Shown: positions 50,324-58,711 of the stretch, piece by piece | Layout: the number at the start of each line of letters is the position of its first letter | Position numbering within the stretch: the stretch's first letter is position 1 | From: Armatimonadota bacterium | GTDB lineage: Bacteria > Armatimonadota > Fimbriimonadia > Fimbriimonadales > Fimbriimonadaceae | NCBI GenBank assembly: GCA_018268375.1 | Contig: JAFDWS010000002.1 | Span: 124,001 to 188,000, forward strand | DNA: 64,000 nucleotides | Reading direction: 5' to 3' | Program-made: the position numbers and the translations under genes | Notes under the pieces: generated by a model | The model's database searches: none | What the model saw: only the letters and a program-made list of their open reading frames with translations | Told to the model about the DNA's origin: nothing

Positions 50324-52972
50324 TTATTCGCAATTTCCGCTTTTGCAGAAATCAGGTTTTTCGTCTCCAGGTCCGTCGCTGATATATTTGGACAAGACTC
50401 TGGCCATTGCTTTGTTGAACGAGTGCAAAGAACTCGAACGACTGCGTCGCAGTTGTTCGACAATGTACTTCACAGGCACACCATGGCGCAACATCGTCGA
50501 GAGCATGCGTGTTCCCCAGCCGAACTTGTCATCGTTGAAGGTCACGACCACGTCCTTGATTACGAACGGGTCGTCTTCGTCCCCAATAATGAGGTCGTAA
50601 CAAGACAACCTGCCGTGGGCGTTTTCTTTCTCACAACGCCGCTTTCTCACCGAGCCTTCTGTGTATTTGCGTGGAATTTCAATGTTTTCACTCAGTCCAC
50701 CAAACACTTCGTAAGGCCGGCCACCCATGATGCCTACAACGACTGTCCATTTTTGACCTTCAACAGTGGCTCGTTGTATGTCGCAGGCCAGTTGCTCAGG
50801 CCGTCGCGGCGCATCGTGTTCGACGATTTCTTCCACGGCTTCAGTGGAAGAACCGGTGACTAATACGCCCGTGCGGCACTTGTCACGATATACGGTAACG
50901 CCTTTGAGGCCACAACGCCAGGCTTCTTCGTACACTGCCTTGACCTCTTCAGTCGTCACGTGTTCGTGCATGTTGATAGTGGACGAAACTCCATGGTCGA
51001 TATAGGCCTGCAACACGCCTTGTAGGCGCACGCGCTGGAGTGGGTCTATCATCTCCGCATGAACAAAGCACTCAGGCAGAATCTTGTCCAGTTCATCAGA
51101 CCAGAACTTTAGGTTGTCGCCAAAGTCGCGGTGCGGTGATTGCGCATAAATCGCCTCCCACTTTTCGCGGTCGGCCTGGTGCGACTCAAAGTACTCGCGC
51201 ATATTGCGCTCGAACATCTCATAATGCTGCCATGAGTCACCACTTGGGTCTTTGAAGTCAACACGCACATTTTTATCGTTTGGATTGACCTTTTTGCGAC
51301 GCACATAAAAGTGTCTGAACGTCGGTTCGATACCCGAGCTTGTTTGAGAGACGATGGACACACTGCCAGTGGGAGCGTTGGTGAGCAAACTGATGTTCCT
51401 TCTGCCGTACTTTTGCATTTTGGACTTGGCTTCTGCGCCCAGGCGTTCCAAGAACGGACAATCTGCCTCCAGTTCAGGCTTGTATGCAGGGAAAGCTCCG
51501 CGCTGTTCTGCCAGACAAGCACTTTCCAAATAAGCGTTGTCGCGGAAAGTGCGATAGATTTTGTCGACTTCGGCAATAGCGGCGTCACTGTCGTATCGTA
51601 ATCCCAAGCACGCCAGCGTGTCACCAAGCGCGTGCGTGCCAAGACCTGTTCGTCGGCCGTTGACTGCAGCAAGTTTGAGTTTGGTCCACAGGATTTTTTC
51701 ATCCTCTTCTGTGACGGTGTCGATGATTTTGCTAAGACACTCAATCTCCAGCTCAACAATGTTGTCCATGATTCTCATGGCAAGACGCACGTTGTTCGCG
51801 AAGTCTTCGTAATCGAAATAGGCGTCTTGGCTGAACGGGTTCTTGACAAAACCCTTGAGGTTCAAAGATGTAAGCCGGCAGGAGTCGTACGGACTCAGGG
51901 CGATTTCGGAACAAGGATTTGTCGAAGTGCTGCGGAACTCAGGATAATAGTTGGCCGGCAAGTCACGCCCATAGTTGTCCCAGAACAACAATCCAGGTTC
52001 GGCCGTGTTCCTAGCGCAATCGTTCAAAAAGTGCCAAAGCGCAGCGGCGTCGTACTTGGCCAAATAAATACCAGGCTTGTGTATGCGGCTACGCCAAACA
52101 CGTCTGGTTACAGGGGTGTTGTAACCCGCTTCTTCTTCCACCCATTCGCCACCAATTTCGAGGTGCGCGTCAATTTCGTCCTGTGACAATTGAATAGGCC
52201 ATCGGCACATCCATTCGTCTCCTTGCATAGCGGCCTTCATGAATTCGTCGCCCAGCATGACGGAGAGGTTGGCACCAGTGACTCGGCTCAAATCTTGCTT
52301 GATGGCAATGAATTTGGCCACATCAGGATGGCGCACATCCATTGTCAACATCAATGCCCCGCGACGACCGGACTGACCGACCATACGGGTGACACTGGAG
52401 TAGTATTCCGAGAAAGACCAGGCTCCCGTCGAGGCCACGGCAGCATTGTTGACCGGTGCGCCCTCTGGACGGAGTGTGTCAAGTGACAGACCAACACCGG
52501 CGCGTCTTTTGTAAAGGTTGGCCAATTCCTTTCCTGTCTCGATGATGGCCGACATATTGTCGTCCGGCGAAGCGACGACGACACAATTGGACAGTGACAC
52601 AATAGAAAACGGGTTGCCAATGCCGTACATGGGCGAGCCCTGGGGCACAATCTTGCCGAACCCTTGAAGGGCTCGTCTGAAGTCTTGATAGTCTCTGGCT
52701 TCGGGATACTGTCGCTCAATTCGGTAAAGCTCGTCCGCGATTCTGTCATGCATGTCGTCAGGCGTGAGTTCGCAATAGGGGGCTTCGACAGGGTCGTTCG
52801 TGCGCAAGGCATACTTTTGAGCGAACGTGCTGGCCGCCATTTCGTCTCCATTGAAATACTCAATACTGCTGGCCAATACTTGGTCAAAAGTGTATTTAGG
52901 CACGGGTGGGTTGGTTGTTTGGTCGGCCATTGGCTCGTCCTTCTTGGGTTGTTGGTCAATCGTTTTTGTCAC
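50324..52972 (-). CDS. nrdJ: Class II (adenosylcobalamin-dependent) ribonucleotide reductase
   Basis: 882 residues, GTG at 52972 (AGGAGACACAAC ends four bases before it, as for dnaN). Reduces ribonucleoside phosphates to deoxy forms using adenosylcobalamin, so it works with or without oxygen but needs host or environmental B12. Redox Cys130 (SLSNCVVVASPDDN), thiyl Cys353 in NPCSEIAL, and partner Cys365 (SCRLTSLNL) are present; GVGLSLDTLRPEGA and SGRRGALMLTMDVRHPDV are class II signatures. The C-terminal CKSGNCE supplies the swinging cysteines. It makes dNTPs for phage replication. A separate promoter and an upstream terminator set it off from preceding genes. Confidence 0.93.
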   Translation of the reverse strand: MTKTIDQQPKKDEPMADQTTNPPVPKYTFDQVLASSIEYFNGDEMAASTFAQKYALRTNDPVEAPYCELTPDDMHDRIADELYRIERQYPEARDYQDFRRALQGFGKIVPQGSPMYGIGNPFSIVSLSNCVVVASPDDNMSAIIETGKELANLYKRRAGVGLSLDTLRPEGAPVNNAAVASTGAWSFSEYYSSVTRMVGQSGRRGALMLTMDVRHPDVAKFIAIKQDLSRVTGANLSVMLGDEFMKAAMQGDEWMCRWPIQLSQDEIDAHLEIGGEWVEEEAGYNTPVTRRVWRSRIHKPGIYLAKYDAAALWHFLNDCARNTAEPGLLFWDNYGRDLPANYYPEFRSTSTNPCSEIALSPYDSCRLTSLNLKGFVKNPFSQDAYFDYEDFANNVRLAMRIMDNIVELEIECLSKIIDTVTEEDEKILWTKLKLAAVNGRRTGLGTHALGDTLACLGLRYDSDAAIAEVDKIYRTFRDNAYLESACLAEQRGAFPAYKPELEADCPFLERLGAEAKSKMQKYGRRNISLLTNAPTGSVSIVSQTSSGIEPTFRHFYVRRKKVNPNDKNVRVDFKDPSGDSWQHYEMFERNMREYFESHQADREKWEAIYAQSPHRDFGDNLKFWSDELDKILPECFVHAEMIDPLQRVRLQGVLQAYIDHGVSSTINMHEHVTTEEVKAVYEEAWRCGLKGVTVYRDKCRTGVLVTGSSTEAVEEIVEHDAPRRPEQLACDIQRATVEGQKWTVVVGIMGGRPYEVFGGLSENIEIPRKYTEGSVRKRRCEKENAHGRLSCYDLIIGDEDDPFVIKDVVVTFNDDKFGWGTRMLSTMLRHGVPVKYIVEQLRRSRSSSLHSFNKAMARVLSKYISDGPGDEKPDFCKSGNCE

Positions 52973-53022
52973 TTCTGTTGTGTCTCCTCAGAGAACCGCC
53001 TTGGCGCCTCGGGTACCTTTTG

Positions 53023-53051
53023 GTTATCGCGCCAACAGCTTGTTTTGTCAA
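53023..53051 (-). promoter_or_regulatory. nrdJ promoter
   Basis: Consensus -35 TTGACA (53051-53046), 17-base spacer, -10 GATAAC (53028-53023) embedded in TTGGCGCGATAACC. Predicted start about 53016, giving a 44-base leader with AGGAG. The 14-base -10 region differs at one position from that before the ssb-like gene. It starts right after the terminator at 53061-53098. Confidence 0.75.
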
Positions 53052-53060
53052 GATAAAAAT

Positions 53061-53098
53061 GCCCGCCCCAGGCCTTCTCTCAAGGCTGTGCGGCGGGC
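53061..53098 (-). terminator. Rho-independent terminator upstream of nrdJ
   Basis: GCCCGCC (53061-53067) pairs with GGCGGGC (53092-53098); inside, CAGGCCTT pairs with AAGGCTG with one bulge. In the minus direction the stem is followed by ATTTTTA. It ends transcription of the 53103-53327 gene. Confidence 0.85.
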
Positions 53099-53102
53099 GA
53101 CT

Positions 53103-53327
53103 TTAGTCCTCTTCGTGTTCCTGCTCTAAAATGTCACGAAGACACCGTCGAGCCGAAGTAAGAGAGGTGCGCGACACACGGTTGTGCCGCAATTTGTCGA
53201 CAACGATTACTTTGGCCTCCTCGAGGTCAACGTCCCATAGCTCAGCGGCTCTCTGACTGGTTTGGTCCAAAACTTTCCTTAGCTCCGGACAGTCAATCCG
53301 AGTCAGTTCACTGGGCAAGGGGCGCAT
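53103..53327 (-). CDS. Small helical protein (74 aa)
   Basis: ATG at 53327. Mostly helical and charged (LRKVLDQTSQRAAELWDVDL, EEAKVIVVDKLRHNRVSRTS), ending in an acidic tail (EQEHEED). Could be a small regulator with an HTH-like RVSRTSLTSARRCLRDIL segment, but no family is recognised. Followed at once by a strong terminator. The 103-base stretch between this gene and the SpoVS-like gene upstream holds no certain gene. Confidence 0.6.
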   Translation of the reverse strand: MRPLPSELTRIDCPELRKVLDQTSQRAAELWDVDLEEAKVIVVDKLRHNRVSRTSLTSARRCLRDILEQEHEED

Positions 53328-53430
53328 ATTCGCTGTCTCTCAATTCCGTCTTGTGGACAGAAAGACACCTTGCGGTGCCTTGGTCTTCTTCTCGCCATCG
53401 CTGTCGTCTTCCTGCCCCAAAAAACATGAT

Positions 53431-53817
53431 TTAGAGGGCATATTTGATGGGCACTGGATACATGCGAGTGCAGACGCCGAGAGTGGGCTTTCCACCGATG
53501 TCTGCAACGTATTCAGACTGAGTACAGATTAAGACCCAACCATCCAACACTTTGGCAAAGCGCTCTTTCGCGCACCGATAGCCTGCCATGGTTATATTGA
53601 GCGCATGCGGTCCCACTGAGTAAACCTGAACATACTCATGCTTCTCCAAGACGCGTAAAATACTTCTGGCCAAGCCTTCAGGATTGGTAGGTTTTTTATC
53701 AGGGTCGGTACTTTTTGGGTCGCCGGCTCTGACTCTTATGGCCTGTGGGTCTTTGGCTGGTCGCACTGTTTCTTTTTCGATTGCGCCGGCTGCTGTCGCT
53801 CCATCCATGTCTGTCAT
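53431..53817 (-). CDS. SpoVS-like (Alba-fold) protein
   Basis: 128 residues, ATG at 53817. After a hydrophilic N terminus (residues 1-45), the rest follows stage V sporulation protein S: LARSILRVLEKHEYVQVYSV, GPHALNITMAGYRCAKERFA, then GWVLICTQSEYVADIGGKPT and a final strand TLGVCTRMYPVPI. SpoVS is a small Alba-like, probably nucleic-acid-binding protein with a regulatory role in sporulation and widespread in non-sporulating bacteria. Here it lies between a sigma-like gene and nrdJ, so a regulatory role in phage transcription is plausible. Recognition is by pattern only. Confidence 0.6.
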   Translation of the reverse strand: MTDMDGATAAGAIEKETVRPAKDPQAIRVRAGDPKSTDPDKKPTNPEGLARSILRVLEKHEYVQVYSVGPHALNITMAGYRCAKERFAKVLDGWVLICTQSEYVADIGGKPTLGVCTRMYPVPIKYAL

Positions 53818-53820
53818 GGT

Positions 53821-54795
53821 TTATACACTCGCCTCCAAACCTGCAATCACCATCGCGTCCTGTAGTCCGTCCAACTCCATTGCAAACTCATCCTCAGTAC
53901 AACCGTAGGTGGCGTCAAACGCCACGCACATTAGACCGTCGTTCAAGATGCGCTCTACAATCAAACGCTGAATCGGGGTCAAGTTGAGCGCCATCAATCC
54001 GTCGATTCCAGGTCGAGACTCGAATGTGTCGTACGCGCTGGTATCTTCGCCTGTGTGCGAATCTTGTGCATGGACAGACACTGGCCTAGCACTCACCGTG
54101 ACATGGTCTGGATACTTGTCATGAAATGTTTCAAACAAGACCGAACTGTGCATGGAGACAATGTGTTTCCGTAACGAATTGGCCACGCGAAGATGATGGT
54201 CTGTCAAATCTTCAGTTTCCTGCTTTTTGGGCGTCTTAAAAGACCGACAGAATGGACAACCGGTCAGGTTGTGCAGACTGTAACCCATTTCGTCCAGGCG
54301 TTCCCACAATAAGTCCGTGTGATGGTTCAAGAGGTGCGTGGACAACGGGTTGCACCACTCGTGACATAGTGGACACTGTTGGGGGATATTGCGTTTGGCC
54401 GCCGCTTCAGACTTGACACCGTTAATGTAGGCATGCGACAAAGCACCCCAGAAAAAGTTCTGAAAGTGACCCTTGCCTCCATACCTTGACGGTTTGCGCA
54501 GATGTCGTGGCTTCCAAGCCGCCAAAGTGGTGCAGAACACGCGCATGTAGTCCTGCTCAAAATCTTCAGTCGAGTCGTACAGGTGTTTGTAGTGTCCGTA
54601 CCATTTCGAAATGTAATCCCGAGGTTGGTAAATGGCACAAATTTTGTCAAAGGCTCGCTGTTGACTGCCCGTATCGCCATCGCACAAAGAAGCCTGATAG
54701 CTCAAAATGGCAGCTTCAAGTTCGGAATGGTCGTAGTATGGACCACCGGTTTGTGCTTGCGCGACTGCACTTCGTTTTTTGTCTTTACCTGCCAC
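53821..54795 (-). CDS. Sigma-factor-like protein with inserted zinc fingers
   Basis: 324 residues from GTG at 54795, chosen because GGAGG lies five bases upstream; a frame from 54819 lacks any ribosome site. Residues about 45-135 resemble sigma region 2 (FDKICAIYQPRDYISKWYGH, EDFEQDYMRVFCTTLAAWKP, KGHFQNFFWGALSHAYINGV). Two C2H2-type fingers follow: Cys141-x2-Cys144 with His154/158, and Cys180-x2-Cys183 with His211/216. The C-terminal part (LTPIQRLIVERILNDGLMCV, ATYGCTEDEFAMELDGLQDA) looks like region 4 with its HTH. It would be a third sigma-like protein, possibly binding DNA or a partner through the fingers. Alternatively a distinct transcription factor. Confidence 0.55.
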   Translation of the reverse strand: MAGKDKKRSAVAQAQTGGPYYDHSELEAAILSYQASLCDGDTGSQQRAFDKICAIYQPRDYISKWYGHYKHLYDSTEDFEQDYMRVFCTTLAAWKPRHLRKPSRYGGKGHFQNFFWGALSHAYINGVKSEAAAKRNIPQQCPLCHEWCNPLSTHLLNHHTDLLWERLDEMGYSLHNLTGCPFCRSFKTPKKQETEDLTDHHLRVANSLRKHIVSMHSSVLFETFHDKYPDHVTVSARPVSVHAQDSHTGEDTSAYDTFESRPGIDGLMALNLTPIQRLIVERILNDGLMCVAFDATYGCTEDEFAMELDGLQDAMVIAGLEASV

Positions 54796-54891
54796 GTAAC
54801 CTCCAACACCTGGGCGCACTTTAATGCGCTCATGTTTATGGTGTGGTTGAAGGTCACTTGTACAGGAACCTAAAAAATCAAAACACTACAG

Positions 54892-56637
54892 TTAGTCGAG
54901 TGCCTTGATGTCTTCGACGGTCATTTGTAAGTATTCTTTGCCGGCAAAATCGTTGTTCTCGAGTTTGAACGCCACTTGGACTCGAGAACCAATGACAATC
55001 TCGTTTTTGCGGTGTCCATGCCCCCACCAACGTGCTTGCATGATTTGGTTGCTTTTGGGGTCTTTGAACGACAACTTGAGGTGCTTGTCGCCCATTGTGT
55101 CCACAGAGTTAACGATGGCTTCATAGCAACACAGAGTGGGAACTGGATGACTGTTGCCATATGGCTCCAGGCGCTTTAGGTCGCTGAACAACGCGTTGTT
55201 CACTTCACTGAACCCAACCTCAGTGTCAATTTCGATTACGCGTTCCTTGACTTCCGGAACTCTACCCCTTGCATATGCGTTGATATTTTGGCGCAAATCT
55301 GCCATCCGTTCTGTCGGAATGGAGAAACCAGCGGCAAAAGCGTGACCGCCTGCTTTGGTGAACAAACCGCTGACGCCTTCAGACTCCATAGCGTGTAAAA
55401 TGTGAAAGTCTCGGTAGGACCGGCATGACCCTTTGGTCTCACCAGTGGGCGAATCAACCCCCACCATGGCCGGCCGAGCGTATCTTTGTGCCAGTTGGCT
55501 TGCGACCAAGCCAACCACTCCTGAATGCCAACTATTACTAGAGACCACAAGAATATCGTCTCCAAGGTGCTTTTCCTCAACGAGGCTGCATGCTTCCCGA
55601 ATCTGTTGTTCTTGCATGCTCTGTCGACTCTTGTTGAGGCGACTCGCTTGTTCTGCCAGTCTTCTTGCATGACTGGGGTTTTGCTCCAAAATCAAATGCA
55701 ACGAATCGGTAGCGTCACCAATGCGCCCCATGGCATTGAGGCGTGGTGCCAACCGGAAGCCGACTGCCATAGTGTCGACGACGCCTTTTACACTTGCCTC
55801 ATCCAATAGGGCACGAATTCCTGGTTTTTTGGTCTCAGCCATAAGCTGAAGCCCCGCGCTGACCATGTAACGGTTTTCGTCCAACATGGGTGCAACATCA
55901 GCGACGGTGCCAAGTGCGACAAGTTCCAAAAGTTCTGCGCACATTGTTTTGACACTAAACCCGCGTTTTTTGGCCACTTGTGCCATCAACTTAAAAGCAA
56001 CTCCGCAACCAGCAAGTCCTTTGAATGGGTAGTCAGAATCGACGCGGTTTGGATTGACTACGGCGATGCAATCTGGAATCACACCGTCGTTGCGTGCTTG
56101 GTGGTGGTCAGTGATGATAAGGTCGATACCCTTTTGTTTCGCGTATTCTCCGACTTCGATGGCTTTGATGCCACAATCGACCGACATCAACAAAGAACAC
56201 CCGTCAGCCAACGCCAGGTCTACTGCCTTAGGTTTGATGTCGTAACCGTCTTTGAGCCGATGAGGAATATAATAACTGACGTCGCCGCCCAATAAGCGCA
56301 TTCCATAAATCACAACTGCAGTGGAGGTAATGCCGTCGACATCGTAGTCACCCCAGACGAACACCCGTTCATTGGTGTCAAGCACCTGGCACAGTCGGTC
56401 AACCGCGGCCTTCATGTCTGGCAGCAGATATGGGTTCCGAATTTGATGCATGCCAAATTCCGTGAACTCTCGGACAGCATGTGCGTCTTCAAATCCGCGA
56501 CCGACCATGATTTCGGCCGCAGGTCGGACGAGTTTGAGGTCTTTTGCCAGGCGCAGTGTCGTAGTGTAATCGGCGTCCTTGAACAACCATTGCGTCTGTA
56601 ATTCGTGGTCAGATTTTGATTTCAAGCTCATGCTCAT
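54892..56637 (-). CDS. recJ: RecJ single-strand-specific 5'-3' exonuclease
   Basis: 581 residues, ATG at 56637. DHH-family motifs: RVFVWGDYDVDGITST (motif I), LLMSVDCGIKA (II), IITDHHQARN (III, DHH), VVNPNRVDSDYPFKGLAGCG (IV), then the DHHA1 part (DDILVVSSNSWHSGVVGLVA, AGGHAFAAGFSI) and a C-terminal OB-like domain (SFKDPKSNQIMQARWWGHGH). It digests single-stranded DNA 5'-3' with metal ions and acts in recombination and repair with RecA. Its start overlaps the primase 3' end by 29 bases. Length is normal for RecJ. Confidence 0.93.
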   Translation of the reverse strand: MSMSLKSKSDHELQTQWLFKDADYTTTLRLAKDLKLVRPAAEIMVGRGFEDAHAVREFTEFGMHQIRNPYLLPDMKAAVDRLCQVLDTNERVFVWGDYDVDGITSTAVVIYGMRLLGGDVSYYIPHRLKDGYDIKPKAVDLALADGCSLLMSVDCGIKAIEVGEYAKQKGIDLIITDHHQARNDGVIPDCIAVVNPNRVDSDYPFKGLAGCGVAFKLMAQVAKKRGFSVKTMCAELLELVALGTVADVAPMLDENRYMVSAGLQLMAETKKPGIRALLDEASVKGVVDTMAVGFRLAPRLNAMGRIGDATDSLHLILEQNPSHARRLAEQASRLNKSRQSMQEQQIREACSLVEEKHLGDDILVVSSNSWHSGVVGLVASQLAQRYARPAMVGVDSPTGETKGSCRSYRDFHILHAMESEGVSGLFTKAGGHAFAAGFSIPTERMADLRQNINAYARGRVPEVKERVIEIDTEVGFSEVNNALFSDLKRLEPYGNSHPVPTLCCYEAIVNSVDTMGDKHLKLSFKDPKSNQIMQARWWGHGHRKNEIVIGSRVQVAFKLENNDFAGKEYLQMTVEDIKALD

Positions 56638-57394
56638 CTCTTTCTATCATGCCTTCGATAGCTTTTCGCAAATTACGGCCACCTCGCTCGACGGCAAACT
56701 CGTCTGGGTCGTAGCCAGTGGGGAGGATTACGGCTCGGAACACCAGACCGCTCGCAAGCGCGGTTTCTCGAGCTCTTTCAATCGCTTCGCGCCCGGCTTG
56801 GTCTCCGTCATAAATAGAAACTACTTGGTCACAATAACGCGACAACAAAGCTGCATGATGCTCGGTAAGACTGGTGCCACACAAGGCGCTAGTGTTTTCC
56901 ATGTGGCGAGCAGACAGAATCAAAGCATCAAAATAGCCCTCGACCAAACACACATACCCGCGGTCTTGAATGTACGGTTTAGCGCGGTCAAGATTGTAGA
57001 GCAACTTGCGTTTAGGATACGGTTCGTTTATCCATTTTGCTCCGTCCCACCGGTCAATCAACTCTTGTGCACGCTCGGGGGCGTTGTACTCACGGTACAC
57101 CCGGGCTACGGTGTTGCGCATAAACGGCAGAATGCGGCCGGCGAAGGCCCTGATTCTGCCGTGTGAATCTCTGATGGGAGTCACGAGCCGTCCGCGCAAC
57201 AATGGGAACCAGTGATTGGCGTATGGCGGCACCAGACCCAGTGCGCCGTCTTCAATGAGGGACAGCGGCAAGTTGCGCTCAGCCATGTACGCAAGCCCGT
57301 CTTTAGACTTGGACAATGAGGCACAAAACGCCGCCATCATTTCATCGCCACGTTCGTTGGTCTGCGTGGGTTCACTCCTCGTTGCTGTTGTCAT
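56609..57394 (-). CDS. DnaG-type primase catalytic (TOPRIM) protein, no zinc domain
   Basis: About 261 residues if started at ATG 57394; ATG-ATG codons at about 57340 are an alternative. The core is DnaG-like: GLAYMAERNLPLSLIEDGAL, GRLVTPIRDSHGRIRAFAGR, INEPYPKRKLLYNLDRAKPY, and TOPRIM with VCLVEGYFDALIL (Glu), CGTSLTEHHAALL, VVSIYDGDQAGREAIERARE (DGD), PTGYDPDEFAVERGG. The N-terminal CHC2 zinc finger and the helicase-binding C terminus of bacterial DnaG are missing. It may prime phage replication or need a zinc-domain partner encoded elsewhere. It overlaps recA by 23 bases and recJ by 29. Confidence 0.8.
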   Translation of the reverse strand: MTTATRSEPTQTNERGDEMMAAFCASLSKSKDGLAYMAERNLPLSLIEDGALGLVPPYANHWFPLLRGRLVTPIRDSHGRIRAFAGRILPFMRNTVARVYREYNAPERAQELIDRWDGAKWINEPYPKRKLLYNLDRAKPYIQDRGYVCLVEGYFDALILSARHMENTSALCGTSLTEHHAALLSRYCDQVVSIYDGDQAGREAIERARETALASGLVFRAVILPTGYDPDEFAVERGGRNLRKAIEGMIERDEHELEIKI

Positions 57395-58622
57395 TGTTCT
57401 GTGTGCCGTCTTCAATGACTGCGGTTTCGGCCGGTGGATGCTTGATGATTTCAAGTAGCTCGTCTATCTGTGCCGAATCAATTTTGAGTCGGGCACACAC
57501 GTATTCGAACATTGTGTTAGACTTGTCAGTCCGCGGTCGTTTTTCGGGTGGTGCCGCTGTTTGTATCAACGCACAGAACTCGTACTTGTCTTCGGTCGCC
57601 AAGAGCTCCCCAGTCTCCGGGTCGACATATCGGTAGAGCTTGACCTTAGAACCTCGTGGTGCGGCATGAGTGATTAGGCCTTCAAAGTCTTTGTGACTGA
57701 GTGCACGGTGCAAGAATTCACCAACCACGTCGGCGTCTGCCGGCACGAACAAGACGTTAAATTCCACAATCTCGTCTTGGCCACCAGTTTTGGTCTTGTA
57801 AATGGTGCACTTGGATTTGCCACCAATGCGATTACCGTCCTTGTCGAGGACCCAGCCCTGCTTGCCATTGATTCGAGCGAACCAAAGCCTGATGCGAGTC
57901 CAATACTCTACGGCCTTGCCACCAGTAGACTTGTCAATAAAGGTGTTCGGCATTGCGCCCGAACCAGCACGAAGCTGATTGATGAAAACAACCGTGGTCA
58001 GATTTTCTTCCATCTTGCTGGCTGTGAGCTTCCGCAACAGTTGACCCATGAAATTGGCGTGGCCACCGACTTTTGAGTTGTCTTCAAGTGACTTTTCCCA
58101 GTCAGCATCTGGCACCAAGGTAGCGATGGAGTCCAGGATAATCAATCCGTAATCCCCGCTGTTCACGCACTCAAGAAGATAGTCTCCCACCTTTCCCGCT
58201 GAGAACGTCACCTTCTGCAGTTCCCACAAATCTGGGTCTTCAATGTTCACCCCGAGTTGTACTGCCCGTGGTTCATAGTAGCCACGCTCGACGTCGATGA
58301 ACAAAACTCGCAGACCGAGTTTTTGATACTCTTTGGCAAGGTGATACGCCGCGTACGTCTTTCCAGACTGCGACGGTCCACAGAACTCCACGATGGTGCC
58401 ACGTAAAATACCGTTGATGTCCTTGCCGCTCAGGTCAGTGGTCTTCAGTTTCGCGTCTATGGGGGCAATACCGATGGGTACGAACTCGTACCGGTCGTGT
58501 TCGCCGCCCACAAGCAACGTGGACTTAGGGATGCCAAATTTCTTTTGTCGAGCTTCGACAATTTTGCGTCGTTCTTCGATGCGCTTTGCTAAATCAGTTT
58601 CTGGTGTCTTGTTCTTGGGCAT
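57372..58622 (-). CDS. recA: RecA-family recombinase
   Basis: 416 residues from ATG at 58622 (MPKNKTPETDLAKRIEERRK), with AGGACGG about 11 bases upstream; an in-frame ATG-like start at 58646 is less likely. Walker A GPSQSGKT (82-89), conserved LRVLFIDVERGY, Walker B GLIILDSIATLVP, and loop-2 region VVFINQLRAGSGAMPNTFID, STGGKAVEYWTRIRLWFARI. The C-terminal about 120 residues are non-RecA-like and acidic at the very end (NNDNSNEE). It catalyses strand exchange, here beside RecJ, primase and the SSB-like protein, making a recombination-dependent replication cassette. Confidence 0.9.
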   Translation of the reverse strand: MPKNKTPETDLAKRIEERRKIVEARQKKFGIPKSTLLVGGEHDRYEFVPIGIAPIDAKLKTTDLSGKDINGILRGTIVEFCGPSQSGKTYAAYHLAKEYQKLGLRVLFIDVERGYYEPRAVQLGVNIEDPDLWELQKVTFSAGKVGDYLLECVNSGDYGLIILDSIATLVPDADWEKSLEDNSKVGGHANFMGQLLRKLTASKMEENLTTVVFINQLRAGSGAMPNTFIDKSTGGKAVEYWTRIRLWFARINGKQGWVLDKDGNRIGGKSKCTIYKTKTGGQDEIVEFNVLFVPADADVVGEFLHRALSHKDFEGLITHAAPRGSKVKLYRYVDPETGELLATEDKYEFCALIQTAAPPEKRPRTDKSNTMFEYVCARLKIDSAQIDELLEIIKHPPAETAVIEDGTQNNDNSNEE

Positions 58623-58670
58623 GGCATAAACCGTCCTAGGCGCCAACGCACCTCGGTGGAAGATGTGTTT

Positions 58671-58697
58671 GCCCCGATGTCAGAATGACACCGGGGC
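58671..58697 (-). terminator. Hairpin between ssb-like gene and recA
   Basis: GCCCCG-A-TGTCA (58671-58682), loop GAA, TGACA-C-CGGGGC (58686-58697): an 11-bp stem with one A/C mismatch. It begins 14 bases after the stop at 58712 in the minus direction. No U-run follows, so it may attenuate rather than fully terminate before recA. Confidence 0.6.
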
Positions 58698-58711
58698 ATG
58701 TGTTCGGCTGC

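Noticed and set aside
53340-53420. Possible 26-residue ORF (TTG start, acidic, GQEDDSDGEKKT) between the SpoVS-like and 74-residue genes
   Set aside because: No ribosome site, uncommon start codon and very short; a competing ATG frame covers the same bases, so neither can be supported.
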